DNA of 33,286 bases from Kineococcus sp. TRM81007 (GCF_022669155.1 NZ_JALBVB010000056.1:90532-123817); one strand, 5' to 3'. Positions 15,527 to 24,307 are shown, numbered from the stretch's first letter. The notes: generated by a model not told the origin, from the sequence alone. Made by a program: numbers and translations.

Positions 15527-18500
15527 ACCGCACCGTGAGCACCTCCTCCGTGCCCGCCCCGCGGAGCGGTGAGCGCCGGGAGCGGGTCCGGGCGCAGCGG
15601 GGCACGTCGGCCCTGCTCGCCTCCACCGTGCTCACCGCCGTGGGGAACTACACCTTCAGCCTCGTCCTGATCTGGTTGCTGCCCGGCGCGGGCTACAGCT
15701 CCTTCGCCACCGGGTCGTCCCTGCTGCTGGTCGTCGGCACGCTCGCGTCCGCGGCCGTCCCGTGGGTGCTCGCGCAGGAGGTCGCTTCGCGCGACCCCTC
15801 GCGCGTGGAACGGGCCGCGCGAGTCGCCACGACCGCCGGGGTGCTGCAGGGCGTCCTCGTCGCGGGCGTGGCCGTCGTGGTCTCCGCGCCGTGGGCCTCG
15901 CCCCTGCTGCAGGCCGTCCTGGCCGCCACCTGCTTCGCCACCTTCCTCTCCGGGAACGTGATCGGCTCGCTCCAGGGCAGGCGGTGCTTCCAGCGGATCG
16001 CAGCGCTGCGCGTCCTCGAACTGGTCTCGCGGCTGGCGGTCGGCGCCGGCCTGGCCCTGGCCGGCCTGGGACCCACCGGTGCGCTGCTCGGGTTCACGGT
16101 GGGCAGCGCCCTCGTGGTGGTCGTCGGTGCGGTCGCCTTCGGGGCGGTGGCCCGGCCCCGACTGCCCCGAAGGTCCGACGCCGCCCTGCTGCGCCGGGCC
16201 GGTGGGCAGCTGGCGGTCCAGGGGGGGACGGCGGCCCTGGCGGGCCTCGACGTCCTCGTCGCCGCGGCCGTCGTCGGGACGTCGACCCGGCTCGGTGCCT
16301 ACCAGGCGGCCACGGTCCTCGGCCGTGTCCCGGTGTTCGTCGCGGTCGCGCTGTCCATGGTCGTCTTCGCCAGGCTCGTCGCTTCGCCGGCCGGCCGGCA
16401 CGGCCGGGTCGTGGCCACCGGCTGGTGCCAGTACGTCCGCCTGGCGACACCCGTGGTGCTCGTCCTCGCCACCGTGCCCGGCCCCGTCCTGCGGTCGCTG
16501 CTGCCGCCGCAGTACGGCTCGATGGGTGACCTGCTCCTGCTGACGGCGGTGGGCGGGTGGCTCCTCGGTGCCGTCAACCTCCTGGCCGCGAACCTCAAGG
16601 CCGTCGACGCCTTCGCCCGTGCCGCGGTGCCCGTGCTGGCGGCGGCCGTCCTCCTGGTCCCGGTGGTCGCGCTGTCGGTGTCCGCCGGGGGCGTGCGCTC
16701 GATGGCCGTGGCCGTGCTCGTGGTCCTCGCCGCGGCCGCGGCCCCCTTGCTGCGTGCCACGGCGGTGCGCTGGCCCGGTGCCGTGCGGCTGCACGAGGTG
16801 CTCGTCTGGGCGCCCGCCGGTGCACTGCTGGCGGTGCTGCAGGAGCGCACCGGCGCGTGGTTCGCCGCCGCTGCGCTCGTCGGGCTGGCCGCCCTCCTCG
16901 CCTTCCGCGCGAGCGCAGCACCGCGAGCCGGTGCCGAACCCGATGGAACGACGAAGGAGGGCGAGCACTTGAAGATCCTGCACCTCGGGTTCGAGGACCC
17001 GCGACGGCCGGGGGCCGGGGGCGGCTCCGTCAGGACGCACGAGGTCAACGCGCGCATCGCGCGGACGTGCGAGGTGACGGTCGTCGTGGCCAGGTACCGG
17101 GGGTGCCGCGACTACACCGCGGACGGCGTCCGATACGTCCACGTGGGTGCACCGCTGGGCTACTTCGGGTCCGTCCTGGCCTACTTCGCCGCCCTCCCGG
17201 CGACCTTGGCCCGGCACCGTTCCGACCTGGTCGTCGAGGACTTCGCCGCACCGTTCTCCTCCGTGGCGGTGCCCTGGATGACCCGCCGCCCCGTGGTGGG
17301 CGTCGTGCAGTGGCTGTTCGCCCGGGAGAAGGCGCGGCAGTACCACCTGCCGTTCCACCTCGTGGAGAACCTCGGTCTGCGTTCGCACGACCGGCTCGTC
17401 GCAGTCTCCGAGGACCTGGCCGGTGAACTGCGCCGGAGGAACCCGCTGGCGCAGGTGCACGCCGTGCCCAACGGCCTGCCGGAAGGCGCGTTCGGGACCC
17501 CGGCGGCGGAACGACGGGCGCACCTGCTGTACCTGGGCCGCCTGGAGTGCGCGCAGAAGGGGCTCGACCTCCTCCTGGACGCCTACGCAGCGGTCGCCCC
17601 GGCCATCGGCTCGGACCTGCTGCTGGCGGGCGACGGCCCCGACGAGCAGAGGCTGCGGGCGCGGGTCGCGGAACTCGGTCTCGTCGACCGCGTGCGGTTC
17701 CTCGGGCGCGTGGCGCACGAGGACCGGTTCTCGCTCCTCTCCTCCGCGCAGGTCGTGGTCATGCCCTCGCGCTACGAGACGTTCGGAATGGTCGCCGCCG
17801 AGGCGGCCGCCGTCGGCACCCCCGTCCTCGCCTTCGACATCCCGTGCCTGCGCCAGGTGGTCACGCCCGCCAACGGGGTGCTGGTCCCCGCGTTCGACGC
17901 GCAGCGCTACGCGCAAGAGATCGCACGGCTCTCCGAGGACCCGGGAGCCTGCGCGGTGCTCGGCGCCGCCGGCCCCGCGACGGTGGACCACCTGCGGTGG
18001 GACCGGCTCGCCCGGGCGCAGCTGGCCGTGTACGAAGCGGCCGTGGCCGGGGAACCGGTGGCCGCCGGCCGGGAACCGGAGCCGGACACCGTGATCGCCG
18101 AGGCGGTGGACCCCGCGCACCACGGCCGCCTGACGGGCGGGGTGCGCCGGACCCGGGTGCTGCTGGTCGGCAACTACGGCAACGGGAACACGGGTGACGA
18201 GGCCATCTGCTCGCGGCTCAGCGAGCTGCTCGGGGACACGGACCTGACGGTGGTCTCGCGGAACCCGGCGGACATCACCGCGCTCCACGGCGTCCGCGCC
18301 GTGCCCACCGTCTCGAGGGCCTCCGTCGCCGCGGCCCTGCGCTCCGACGTCGTCGCCATCGGCGGGGGCGGCATGTTCGGCGCGGGACTGCCGCCGCTGG
18401 TCAGGGCCCTCCCGTTCGCCGCGCTCGGTGCCCGAGCGCTCGGCAAGCGCATCGCCTTCGTGGCGCTGGGCGCCTACGCCTCCACGCCACCCGTCACGCG

Positions 18501-19281
18501 GGCGGCGCTGCGCGTCGCCGGCCGGCTCGCCTCGCACGTCTCCGTGCGCGACGACGAGAGCTTCGACACCTTCACCCGCGGCCTCCTGGGGCGCCGACGG
18601 GGAGTCCACCTCGTCGACGACCCGGCCGTGGCGCTCGGCACGACCGACGCCGCGGAGGTGCAGGACCTGCTGACCGCCGCCGGGATCGACCGGACGCGCC
18701 CGCTGCTCGGGCTGTCCGTCAAGCCGGCGCCGCGGCAGGAGGACACCGACCGCATCGTCGACGCCCTGACGGCCGCGGCGCAGGAGTGGATCGGTCGCCA
18801 CGACGGCGAGGTCGTCTGCGTGTCGCTGTCCGACCAGGGGGACTACGGGCTCGGGCCCTCGCACGCCGACGCCCTGCTCGCCGAACGCATCCGGCAGCGG
18901 CTCCCCGCCCCGGAGCGGATGTCGGTGGTGGGGCCGGGGCTGCACCCGCGCACGGCCAAGGCGGTCTTCGCCGCGTGCGACCTCGTCGTGGGCGTCCGGC
19001 TGCACGCGCTGATCTTCGCCACGTCGACGCGGACGCCCGTCGTCGGACTGAGCTTCGAACCCAAGGCCCGGGCGTGGCTGCGGGCGACCGGGTCGCTCGA
19101 CGTCGCCGTCTCCCCGACGGCGGCGGCCCAGGTCGCCGCCGCCGTCGCCCGGCACCGGGGTGAGCCGTCGCGGCCCGTCCTCCCGGCCCGGCGGGCGCCG
19201 GTGGTGGCGGAGCACGGCGGGGACGAGACGGCGGTGCCCCCGAACGGCTCGGGGACCTTGACGCGAGATGGAGTGCGCTGA
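15523..19281 (+). CDS. Three-module protein: flippase, GT4 transferase, pyruvyl transferase
   Basis: One uninterrupted frame of 1252 codons carries three modules normally encoded separately. Residues about 20-470 form a multi-helix MOP-type flippase (NYTFSLVLIWLLPGAGYSSF, GNVIGSLQGRRCFQRIAALR). Residues about 483-860 form a complete GT4 (KILHLGFEDPRRPGAGGGSV, LYLGRLECAQKGLDLL, EX7E at E752/E760). Residues about 874-1235 form a polysaccharide pyruvyl transferase (CsaB-like; LLVGNYGNGNTGDEAICSRL, AIGGGGMFGAG, GVRLHALIFATSTR). The start is GTG 15523, overlapping the previous stop. A strong GAAGGAGGG with a TTG at the first module junction suggests the GT4-pyruvyl part may also be made alone. It could be a real fusion, or three genes that lost their stops. 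No frameshift is needed to explain it. The pyruvyl module would add ketal pyruvate to a sugar. Confidence 0.8.
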   Translation: MNRTVSTSSVPAPRSGERRERVRAQRGTSALLASTVLTAVGNYTFSLVLIWLLPGAGYSSFATGSSLLLVVGTLASAAVPWVLAQEVASRDPSRVERAARVATTAGVLQGVLVAGVAVVVSAPWASPLLQAVLAATCFATFLSGNVIGSLQGRRCFQRIAALRVLELVSRLAVGAGLALAGLGPTGALLGFTVGSALVVVVGAVAFGAVARPRLPRRSDAALLRRAGGQLAVQGGTAALAGLDVLVAAAVVGTSTRLGAYQAATVLGRVPVFVAVALSMVVFARLVASPAGRHGRVVATGWCQYVRLATPVVLVLATVPGPVLRSLLPPQYGSMGDLLLLTAVGGWLLGAVNLLAANLKAVDAFARAAVPVLAAAVLLVPVVALSVSAGGVRSMAVAVLVVLAAAAAPLLRATAVRWPGAVRLHEVLVWAPAGALLAVLQERTGAWFAAAALVGLAALLAFRASAAPRAGAEPDGTTKEGEHLKILHLGFEDPRRPGAGGGSVRTHEVNARIARTCEVTVVVARYRGCRDYTADGVRYVHVGAPLGYFGSVLAYFAALPATLARHRSDLVVEDFAAPFSSVAVPWMTRRPVVGVVQWLFAREKARQYHLPFHLVENLGLRSHDRLVAVSEDLAGELRRRNPLAQVHAVPNGLPEGAFGTPAAERRAHLLYLGRLECAQKGLDLLLDAYAAVAPAIGSDLLLAGDGPDEQRLRARVAELGLVDRVRFLGRVAHEDRFSLLSSAQVVVMPSRYETFGMVAAEAAAVGTPVLAFDIPCLRQVVTPANGVLVPAFDAQRYAQEIARLSEDPGACAVLGAAGPATVDHLRWDRLARAQLAVYEAAVAGEPVAAGREPEPDTVIAEAVDPAHHGRLTGGVRRTRVLLVGNYGNGNTGDEAICSRLSELLGDTDLTVVSRNPADITALHGVRAVPTVSRASVAAALRSDVVAIGGGGMFGAGLPPLVRALPFAALGARALGKRIAFVALGAYASTPPVTRAALRVAGRLASHVSVRDDESFDTFTRGLLGRRRGVHLVDDPAVALGTTDAAEVQDLLTAAGIDRTRPLLGLSVKPAPRQEDTDRIVDALTAAAQEWIGRHDGEVVCVSLSDQGDYGLGPSHADALLAERIRQRLPAPERMSVVGPGLHPRTAKAVFAACDLVVGVRLHALIFATSTRTPVVGLSFEPKARAWLRATGSLDVAVSPTAAAQVAAAVARHRGEPSRPVLPARRAPVVAEHGGDETAVPPNGSGTLTRDGVR
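16953..16971 (+). promoter_or_regulatory. Internal ribosome-binding site and TTG start at the flippase-GT4 junction
   Basis: GAAGGAGGG (16953-16961) is 7-8 nt before TTG 16969 (codon 483). It is followed by KILHLGFEDPRR, which looks like the natural N-terminus of a GT4. The match to the anti-Shine-Dalgarno is among the best in the window, yet there is no stop codon before it in the flippase frame. Confidence 0.6.
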
Positions 19282-20804
19282 TGCAGCTGACGGAGCGGAA
19301 CGCGAGACCGGCCCCCGAGGTCACGGGTGCGGCGACGTTCTCCCGCGCTGCGTTCTGGATCGCCGCGGGCGTCGCCGCGCTGGGCGCTGCCCTGCGCTTG
19401 CTGCACCTCGGCTCGGCGTACGACCTCTTCGTCGACGAGGTGGTCTACGACCGCCTCGGGCGGAGCATGGCGGAGAGCACCGTGCCGATGCTCCACGGCG
19501 GCCCCTTCTTCCTCCACCCGCCGGGCTTCTTCGTGCTGGACGCCCTGTGGCAGGGCGCCTTCCCGCACAGCGACGACGTCTGGACGCTGACCTACCGGGC
19601 GCGGGCCCTGAACGCCCTGCTGGGCGGGCTGTCGGTCGCGCTCGCCTTCCTGCTCGTGCGCCGGGTCGGCGGGCTGCTGGCAGGCGCGGTGGCGGCCCTC
19701 CTCCTCCTGGTCGAGCCCTTCGTCCTGCGGCAGAACGGCCGGGTGCTGCTCGAGACGGCGACGGTGTTCTGGCTGCTCCTCGGCCTGGTGCTGCTCGTCG
19801 TGCTGTCCGACCGCTTCGACAGGGGCCTGCGGGGGAGGGGGGAACGCCTCCTCGCCGTCGCCGGCGGTCTCACGCTCGGGTTGGCCGTCTGCAGCAAGGA
19901 CGTCGCCGTCTTCTTCGTGGTCATCCCCCTCGGCCTGGCGGCCTGGCGCCGCTGGGTCCTGGACCGCCGGACCCTGGCCGTGGTCCTGACGTCCGCGGCT
20001 GCGCCGTACCTGGTGTACCTGGGGGTCGTGGCGGCCAACGGCCTGTTCGAGACGTTCTTCACCCAGAAGTTCCGCGGGGTGCTGCGGCTCATCGGGGTGG
20101 AGAAGTCCACCGGGTTCAACAGGGAAGGGGCGCCCTCCCTGTCGGGGCGGCTGCTCGACGAGCTCGCCCACTTCTGGACGACCTACCTGCTCATGGGGCT
20201 GGGGCTGGTCGCGGCCGTCGTGCTGCTGCGCTCCACCGACCGGCTGCACAAGCTCCTCGGCGCCTTCGGTGCCGCCACCGTGGGTTACCTGGGGTACGCC
20301 TTCGCCTTCGGTACGATCGAGGAGCACTTCGCGTACTACCTCGTGGTGCCGGCTGCGCTGACCACCGCGACCGCCGGTGCTGCGCTCGCCCACCGGGCGC
20401 GCGATCGGCGGGTCCGGGCCGTCCTGCTGGTCGCTCTGGGCGCCGTCGTGGCGTGGAACGCGGGCGTCTACGTGTCCATCCGGGCAGAAGTCGACAACGG
20501 GTACCAACGCATCGACCAGTGGCTGGCCGCGAACGCGGGTGGTGCACCGGTGGGTGTCTTCACGGAGACCGGTGTGTGGGGGATCGAGCACCACGGCGCG
20601 GAACTCCTGACGTCCGTGGAGCAGGCGGAGCGGAACGGCATCCGGTACATCGTGACCGTCCCTCTGCTCACGGAGCAGGGGTACACGTCCTTCACCGAGG
20701 AGCAGGTGGATCAGCTGGAGAACCGGGGGCGGGTCGTGTTCACCTTCACCGGAGCGACCAACGGCGAGATGCGGGTGGTCGAACTCCCGCCGGCGGTGAG
20801 GTAG
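19281..20804 (+). CDS. GT-C membrane glycosyltransferase, GT39/ArnT-like
   Basis: This 507-residue polytopic protein resembles the PMT/ArnT (GT39/GT83) type of GT-C enzymes, which use polyprenyl-phosphate sugars on the outer face of the membrane. After the first helix (about 22-40) the first extracytoplasmic loop has the acidic pair D52-E53 in YDLFVDEVVYDRLG. The conserved HPPGFFVLDALW follows, then about nine further hydrophobic segments and a soluble C-terminal domain (from about 405) with VFTETGVWGIEHHG. The ATG shares its A with the previous TGA (TGATG). Its likely sugar donor would be made by the GT2 enzyme of the same operon, an inference from family and context. Confidence 0.82.
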   Translation: MQLTERNARPAPEVTGAATFSRAAFWIAAGVAALGAALRLLHLGSAYDLFVDEVVYDRLGRSMAESTVPMLHGGPFFLHPPGFFVLDALWQGAFPHSDDVWTLTYRARALNALLGGLSVALAFLLVRRVGGLLAGAVAALLLLVEPFVLRQNGRVLLETATVFWLLLGLVLLVVLSDRFDRGLRGRGERLLAVAGGLTLGLAVCSKDVAVFFVVIPLGLAAWRRWVLDRRTLAVVLTSAAAPYLVYLGVVAANGLFETFFTQKFRGVLRLIGVEKSTGFNREGAPSLSGRLLDELAHFWTTYLLMGLGLVAAVVLLRSTDRLHKLLGAFGAATVGYLGYAFAFGTIEEHFAYYLVVPAALTTATAGAALAHRARDRRVRAVLLVALGAVVAWNAGVYVSIRAEVDNGYQRIDQWLAANAGGAPVGVFTETGVWGIEHHGAELLTSVEQAERNGIRYIVTVPLLTEQGYTSFTEEQVDQLENRGRVVFTFTGATNGEMRVVELPPAVR

Positions 20805-20808
20805 CCCC

Positions 20809-22290
20809 GTGCCGCTGCAGAACGCGGTGCCGGTCGCAGCGGGGCCGGATCCTACGGCGACCGCGGTCCTCCGGGACGCGCGGTGGCTCAGCCTCGCCGG
20901 CGTCGTCGTGGGTCTCCTGAACTACGTGTACTCCCTCGGCCTCACGCACGTGCTCCCGGCGCGCGACTACGCCGTGTTCGCCGCCGGGCAGGGGGTGGTC
21001 CTGGTGGCCGGGACCATCGCCGCCACCAGCGGTGCCTGGGTCCTCGCCGAGGCGCTGGGGCGTGCGAGCACCGGTCTGCAGCGGTCGCGCGCCGTGTGGT
21101 TCTCGACGAGCCTGAACGTCTTCCTCGGGCTCGTGGCGGCGTTGCTGGCCGCGGTGGTGTCCTCGGGTTTCGCCCCGCCGCGCGCGGTGCTGGTGATCGC
21201 CCTGGGAGCCTTCCTCGTCTTCCCCGCGGCCACCGCCTACGGTTCGCTGCAGGGCGACGGGCGGCTGCGGCTCCTCGCGGGGGCACGCCTCGGTGAGACG
21301 GTCGTCAAGTGCGCGGCGGGCGCCCTGCTCGTCGCGGCCGGCGCGGGTGCGGTCGGCGCGACGGCCGGTTTCCTCGCCGGCTCGGCCGTGGTCGTGCTCG
21401 CCGGCCTCCTCCTCGCCGGCCGCCGCCTGCGGCCCGCGAGGGGGGCCCTCGGGGTGCGGACCCTCTGGTCCTCCGCGGCGGGCGTCGTGGCCGTGCAGGG
21501 GCTGGTGGCCCTGTTCGCCGCCGTCGACCAGGTCGTGGTCGCCGCCGTCTCCGCCGACCCCGCCCAGGCGGCGTCCTACCAGACGGCCACCATCGTCGCC
21601 CGGGTACCGCTCTTCCTCGCCGCGGCCGTGGCGGCCGCGATCCACGGGGCGATCACGACCGCGAGGGGCAGCGCCCCGGAGGTGGTCGGTGCCGCGGTCC
21701 GCAACTACTTCGCCGCTGCGCTCCCGTTCGCCGTCGTCGTCGCGACCGTGCCCGCGTCCCTGGTGCAGCGGGTGCTGCCCTCCGGGTACGGCGGGGCGAC
21801 CGCGGTCCTGCCGTTCGCCGCGACCGCCGGTGTGCTCCTGGGGGCCGTCGCCCTCCTCGCCACGGTCCTGCAGGCGCACGGCCTGCACGCGCGGGCCGCG
21901 CGCACGCTGGGGGTGGGGCTCGCCGTCCACACCGCCGTGCTGCCGGTCGCCCACTCCACCGGGGGCGTCACGGGGATGGCGGTCGCTGCGGCGGCCGGCA
22001 CCGCCGCCACGCTGCTGGCGCTGCTGCGGACGGCTCCGCACGAGGTACGGCGGGCGTTCCCGCCGTCCCTGCGGACCACGGTCTGGTGCGCGGTGCTCGT
22101 CGTCGTGCTGCTGGTCTCCAGGAGCTGGCCGCTCGCGTGGTCCACCGTCGCCGTCCTGGCCGGTGCGGCGACGTGCGCGGTGGTCCTCGGGGGCGCGCCT
22201 CGTCCGGCCCCGCAGCGGTACGAACCGCGCCACGCCGCCGTGCGCGCTGCCGCGGGCCCCGGAGCAGCGGGCCGGGGGCGGAACCGGTGA
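20809..22290 (+). CDS. Second MOP/Wzx-like polysaccharide flippase
   Basis: This 493-residue integral membrane protein has about 12-14 hydrophobic segments and the layout of oligosaccharide flippases (MOP superfamily). NYVYSLGLTHVLPARDYAVF and AYGSLQGDGRLRLLAGARLG closely parallel NYTFSLVLIWLLPGAGYSSF and GSLQGRRCFQRIAALRVLE in the flippase module of the upstream three-module protein, so the two are paralogs. Such proteins move lipid-linked oligosaccharides across the membrane. The C-terminus (from about 465) is a basic, Pro/Ala/Arg-rich tail. GTG 20809 lies 4 nt after the previous stop, with GAGG at 20798-20801. The stop overlaps the deacetylase start. Confidence 0.85.
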   Translation: MPLQNAVPVAAGPDPTATAVLRDARWLSLAGVVVGLLNYVYSLGLTHVLPARDYAVFAAGQGVVLVAGTIAATSGAWVLAEALGRASTGLQRSRAVWFSTSLNVFLGLVAALLAAVVSSGFAPPRAVLVIALGAFLVFPAATAYGSLQGDGRLRLLAGARLGETVVKCAAGALLVAAGAGAVGATAGFLAGSAVVVLAGLLLAGRRLRPARGALGVRTLWSSAAGVVAVQGLVALFAAVDQVVVAAVSADPAQAASYQTATIVARVPLFLAAAVAAAIHGAITTARGSAPEVVGAAVRNYFAAALPFAVVVATVPASLVQRVLPSGYGGATAVLPFAATAGVLLGAVALLATVLQAHGLHARAARTLGVGLAVHTAVLPVAHSTGGVTGMAVAAAAGTAATLLALLRTAPHEVRRAFPPSLRTTVWCAVLVVVLLVSRSWPLAWSTVAVLAGAATCAVVLGGAPRPAPQRYEPRHAAVRAAAGPGAAGRGRNR

Positions 22291-23147
22291 ACGAGACGGT
22301 CGGAGAGGAACGGCGGATCGGTGTGCGCCGGGTCTCCACGGACGGCGGGGAGGCGTGGCAGCTCGTGCCGGACGCCTCGCTGCGCTACGTGTTCCTCTCC
22401 CCGCACCTGGACGACGCCGTGCTCTCCTGCGGCAACCTGCTCCTCGCTCTGGGGGACGGCGCCGACGTGACGGTCTGCACGCTGTTCACGGAGCAGTCGG
22501 CGCCGCACACGGCGTCCGCGAGGGCCTACCTGCGGCAGTGCGGTGCGGACTCCGCCGCCCAGTTGTACGCCCGGCGCCGTGCCGAGGACGGCGACGTTCT
22601 CGCCCGGGTGGGCGCCACCCTCCTCCACGCAGGTCTCGACGACGCGTTGTTCCGCAAGCGCTCCGGCGCCGCAGCGGCCCGTCTCGCGAGCCTGCTGCCG
22701 GAACTGGGGCACGTCTACCCGACGTACCGGTGGCACGTGGCGGCGGGGCGGGTGCGCCGGCCCGACCGGCACGTCGTGCGCGCGGTGACCGAGCTGGTGG
22801 AGCGGCTCGTGGCACAGGGGCCGACCGTCCTCGTCGCCCCGTTGGGCGTGGGTGGTCACGTCGACCACGTGCTGGTGCGCGACGTCGCAGCGCGCACCGG
22901 CGGTGACGTCCTCTACTACGCCGACCTGCCGTACGCGCTGCAGCAGGGACCGGATGCGACCTTCACCGCCGCGCACCGGTTGACGCCGGTCACCGTCCCG
23001 GCGACCGGCCCGGGGAAGAACCCGCTCATCGCCGGCTACCGCACGCAGGTGGACGCCCTGTTCCCGGGCGGCGTCCCCCTGCTGGAGGACCGGTTGCACG
23101 TTCCCGCGAGTTTGCTGACGGTCGTCGGAGGGGGAGGAGCAGCATGA
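22287..23147 (+). CDS. PIG-L family N-acetylglucosaminyl deacetylase
   Basis: This 286-residue zinc-dependent hydrolase belongs to the LmbE/PIG-L fold. The metal motif SPHLDDAVLSCG (H40, D42, D43) and the second metal site GGHVDHVLVRD (H191, D193, H194) are both intact, so it is probably active. Members remove acetyl groups from N-acetylglucosamine in glycolipids, mycothiol or bacillithiol precursors, or polysaccharides. In this operon a GlcNAc unit of the glycan or its lipid-linked intermediate is the likely substrate. There is no signal peptide, so it acts in the cytoplasm. The GTGA at 22287 overlaps the flippase stop, and the stop overlaps the next ATG by ATGA. Confidence 0.88.
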   Translation: MNETVGEERRIGVRRVSTDGGEAWQLVPDASLRYVFLSPHLDDAVLSCGNLLLALGDGADVTVCTLFTEQSAPHTASARAYLRQCGADSAAQLYARRRAEDGDVLARVGATLLHAGLDDALFRKRSGAAAARLASLLPELGHVYPTYRWHVAAGRVRRPDRHVVRAVTELVERLVAQGPTVLVAPLGVGGHVDHVLVRDVAARTGGDVLYYADLPYALQQGPDATFTAAHRLTPVTVPATGPGKNPLIAGYRTQVDALFPGGVPLLEDRLHVPASLLTVVGGGGAA

Positions 23148-24307
23148 CGGAGGCCCGGATCGAGGGTTCCCGGGGCGGCAGGACCGTCGGGGACGAGGAG
23201 GTGGCCGTCGGCGGCACCCGTGTCGTGGTGCCCTCCCCACATGGTGGTTCGGCTCGCGCCGCGGTGTCACCGCTGCCGGAGGCCGCGTGGCGGGAAGCGC
23301 TGTCGCGCACGGAGCACCCGGTGCTCACGCAGACACCGCGCTGGCTGCGCTGCCTGGAGTCCGCCACGTCCTGGCGCGGCAGCGGCCGCCTCTACGAGCT
23401 GAGCGGCGGCCGGTTCCTCGTCCTGCCGATGGTGTCCCGGGGGGCGGGGCCGTTCCGGCTCTCCGCGTCGTGGCCCCACGGCTGGGGCTACGGGGGAGTC
23501 CTCGCTTCCGACGGGGTGGTGACGCCCGCCGACCTGGCGCTCGTGGGGGCCGACCTGGCCGCGACCCCGGGGCTCCGCACGACCGTCGTGCCGTCACCCT
23601 TCGCACCGCAGCGGGTTCCCGCGTTCCCCGGCGCGAAGGCGGAGCACCACCACCTCACGCAGGTGCTCGACCTGTCGGGCGGGACCGGGGCCGTGTGGCG
23701 GGGATACTCCAGCAACGTCCGCAGGAGCGTCAAGCGCGCGGAGCGCGAGGGCGTGGAGGTCCACCGCGACGCCACGGGCGGTGCGCTGCCCGAGTTCGCG
23801 CACCTGTACCGGCTCTCCGCGGTGCGGTGGGCGCGCAACGCGGGCCGCCCCGCCGCTCTCGGCCGCCTGCAGGCGCGCCTGCAGGAACCGCCCCGCCTGC
23901 TCGAGGCCGTCTCCCGCGTCGTGGGCGAGGACCTGGTCACGTGGACCGCCTACGTCGGCGGGCGGGCGGCGGCCTCGGTGGTGATCCTCCACGGGGACGG
24001 GCACTCGCTGATGTGGCGCGGTGCTCAGGACCAGCAGCTCGCCGGGCGGACCCACGCCAACGCCCTGCTGCACCACCTGGCCATCGAGGAGGCCGTCGCC
24101 CGGGGCAGCCGCCTCTACTCGTTCGGCGAGTCGGACCCGGGGTCGAGCCTGGCGGAGTACAAGGCCAAGTTCGGGTCGGTGGACCACACTTGGTCGGCGT
24201 ACTCCTTCGAGCGGTTGCCGGTGTCCACCGGCGGGGCCGCGGCCCTGCGCGCCTACCGGTCCGCCAGCGCCCTGGCGGGGCGTGGTCGCGGGAAGGGGCG
24301 CCGGTGA
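23144..24307 (+). CDS. FemAB-like GNAT acyltransferase
   Basis: This 387-residue protein has the two-half GNAT layout of FemAB-related proteins. The signature helix YSSNVRRSVKRAEREGVEV, then WTAYVGGRAAASVVIL, HANALLHHLAIEEAVARG and the C-terminal FGESDPGSSLAEYKAKFG are typical. Such proteins transfer amino-acyl or acyl groups to cell-wall or polysaccharide sugars. Because the preceding gene encodes a deacetylase, one attractive but unproven model is that it adds a new acyl group to the amine exposed by that enzyme. The start overlaps the deacetylase stop (ATGA) and the stop overlaps the next gene (GTGA). It is a distant relative of the CelD-like protein encoded at 11590-12819. Confidence 0.83.
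   Translation: MTEARIEGSRGGRTVGDEEVAVGGTRVVVPSPHGGSARAAVSPLPEAAWREALSRTEHPVLTQTPRWLRCLESATSWRGSGRLYELSGGRFLVLPMVSRGAGPFRLSASWPHGWGYGGVLASDGVVTPADLALVGADLAATPGLRTTVVPSPFAPQRVPAFPGAKAEHHHLTQVLDLSGGTGAVWRGYSSNVRRSVKRAEREGVEVHRDATGGALPEFAHLYRLSAVRWARNAGRPAALGRLQARLQEPPRLLEAVSRVVGEDLVTWTAYVGGRAAASVVILHGDGHSLMWRGAQDQQLAGRTHANALLHHLAIEEAVARGSRLYSFGESDPGSSLAEYKAKFGSVDHTWSAYSFERLPVSTGGAAALRAYRSASALAGRGRGKGRR

Noticed and set aside
14683-19215. A 1510-codon open frame on the minus strand opposite the polysaccharide genes
   Set aside because: Its translation is low-complexity Arg/Gly/Pro/His sequence typical of the antisense of GC-rich genes. The plus strand here has clear domains and coupled starts.
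15340-19281. A frameshift or sequencing error as the cause of the three-module frame
   Set aside because: No frame change occurs between modules; only a stop is missing. An error cannot be excluded without reads, but all three modules being in one frame fits a true fusion or stop loss better than an indel.
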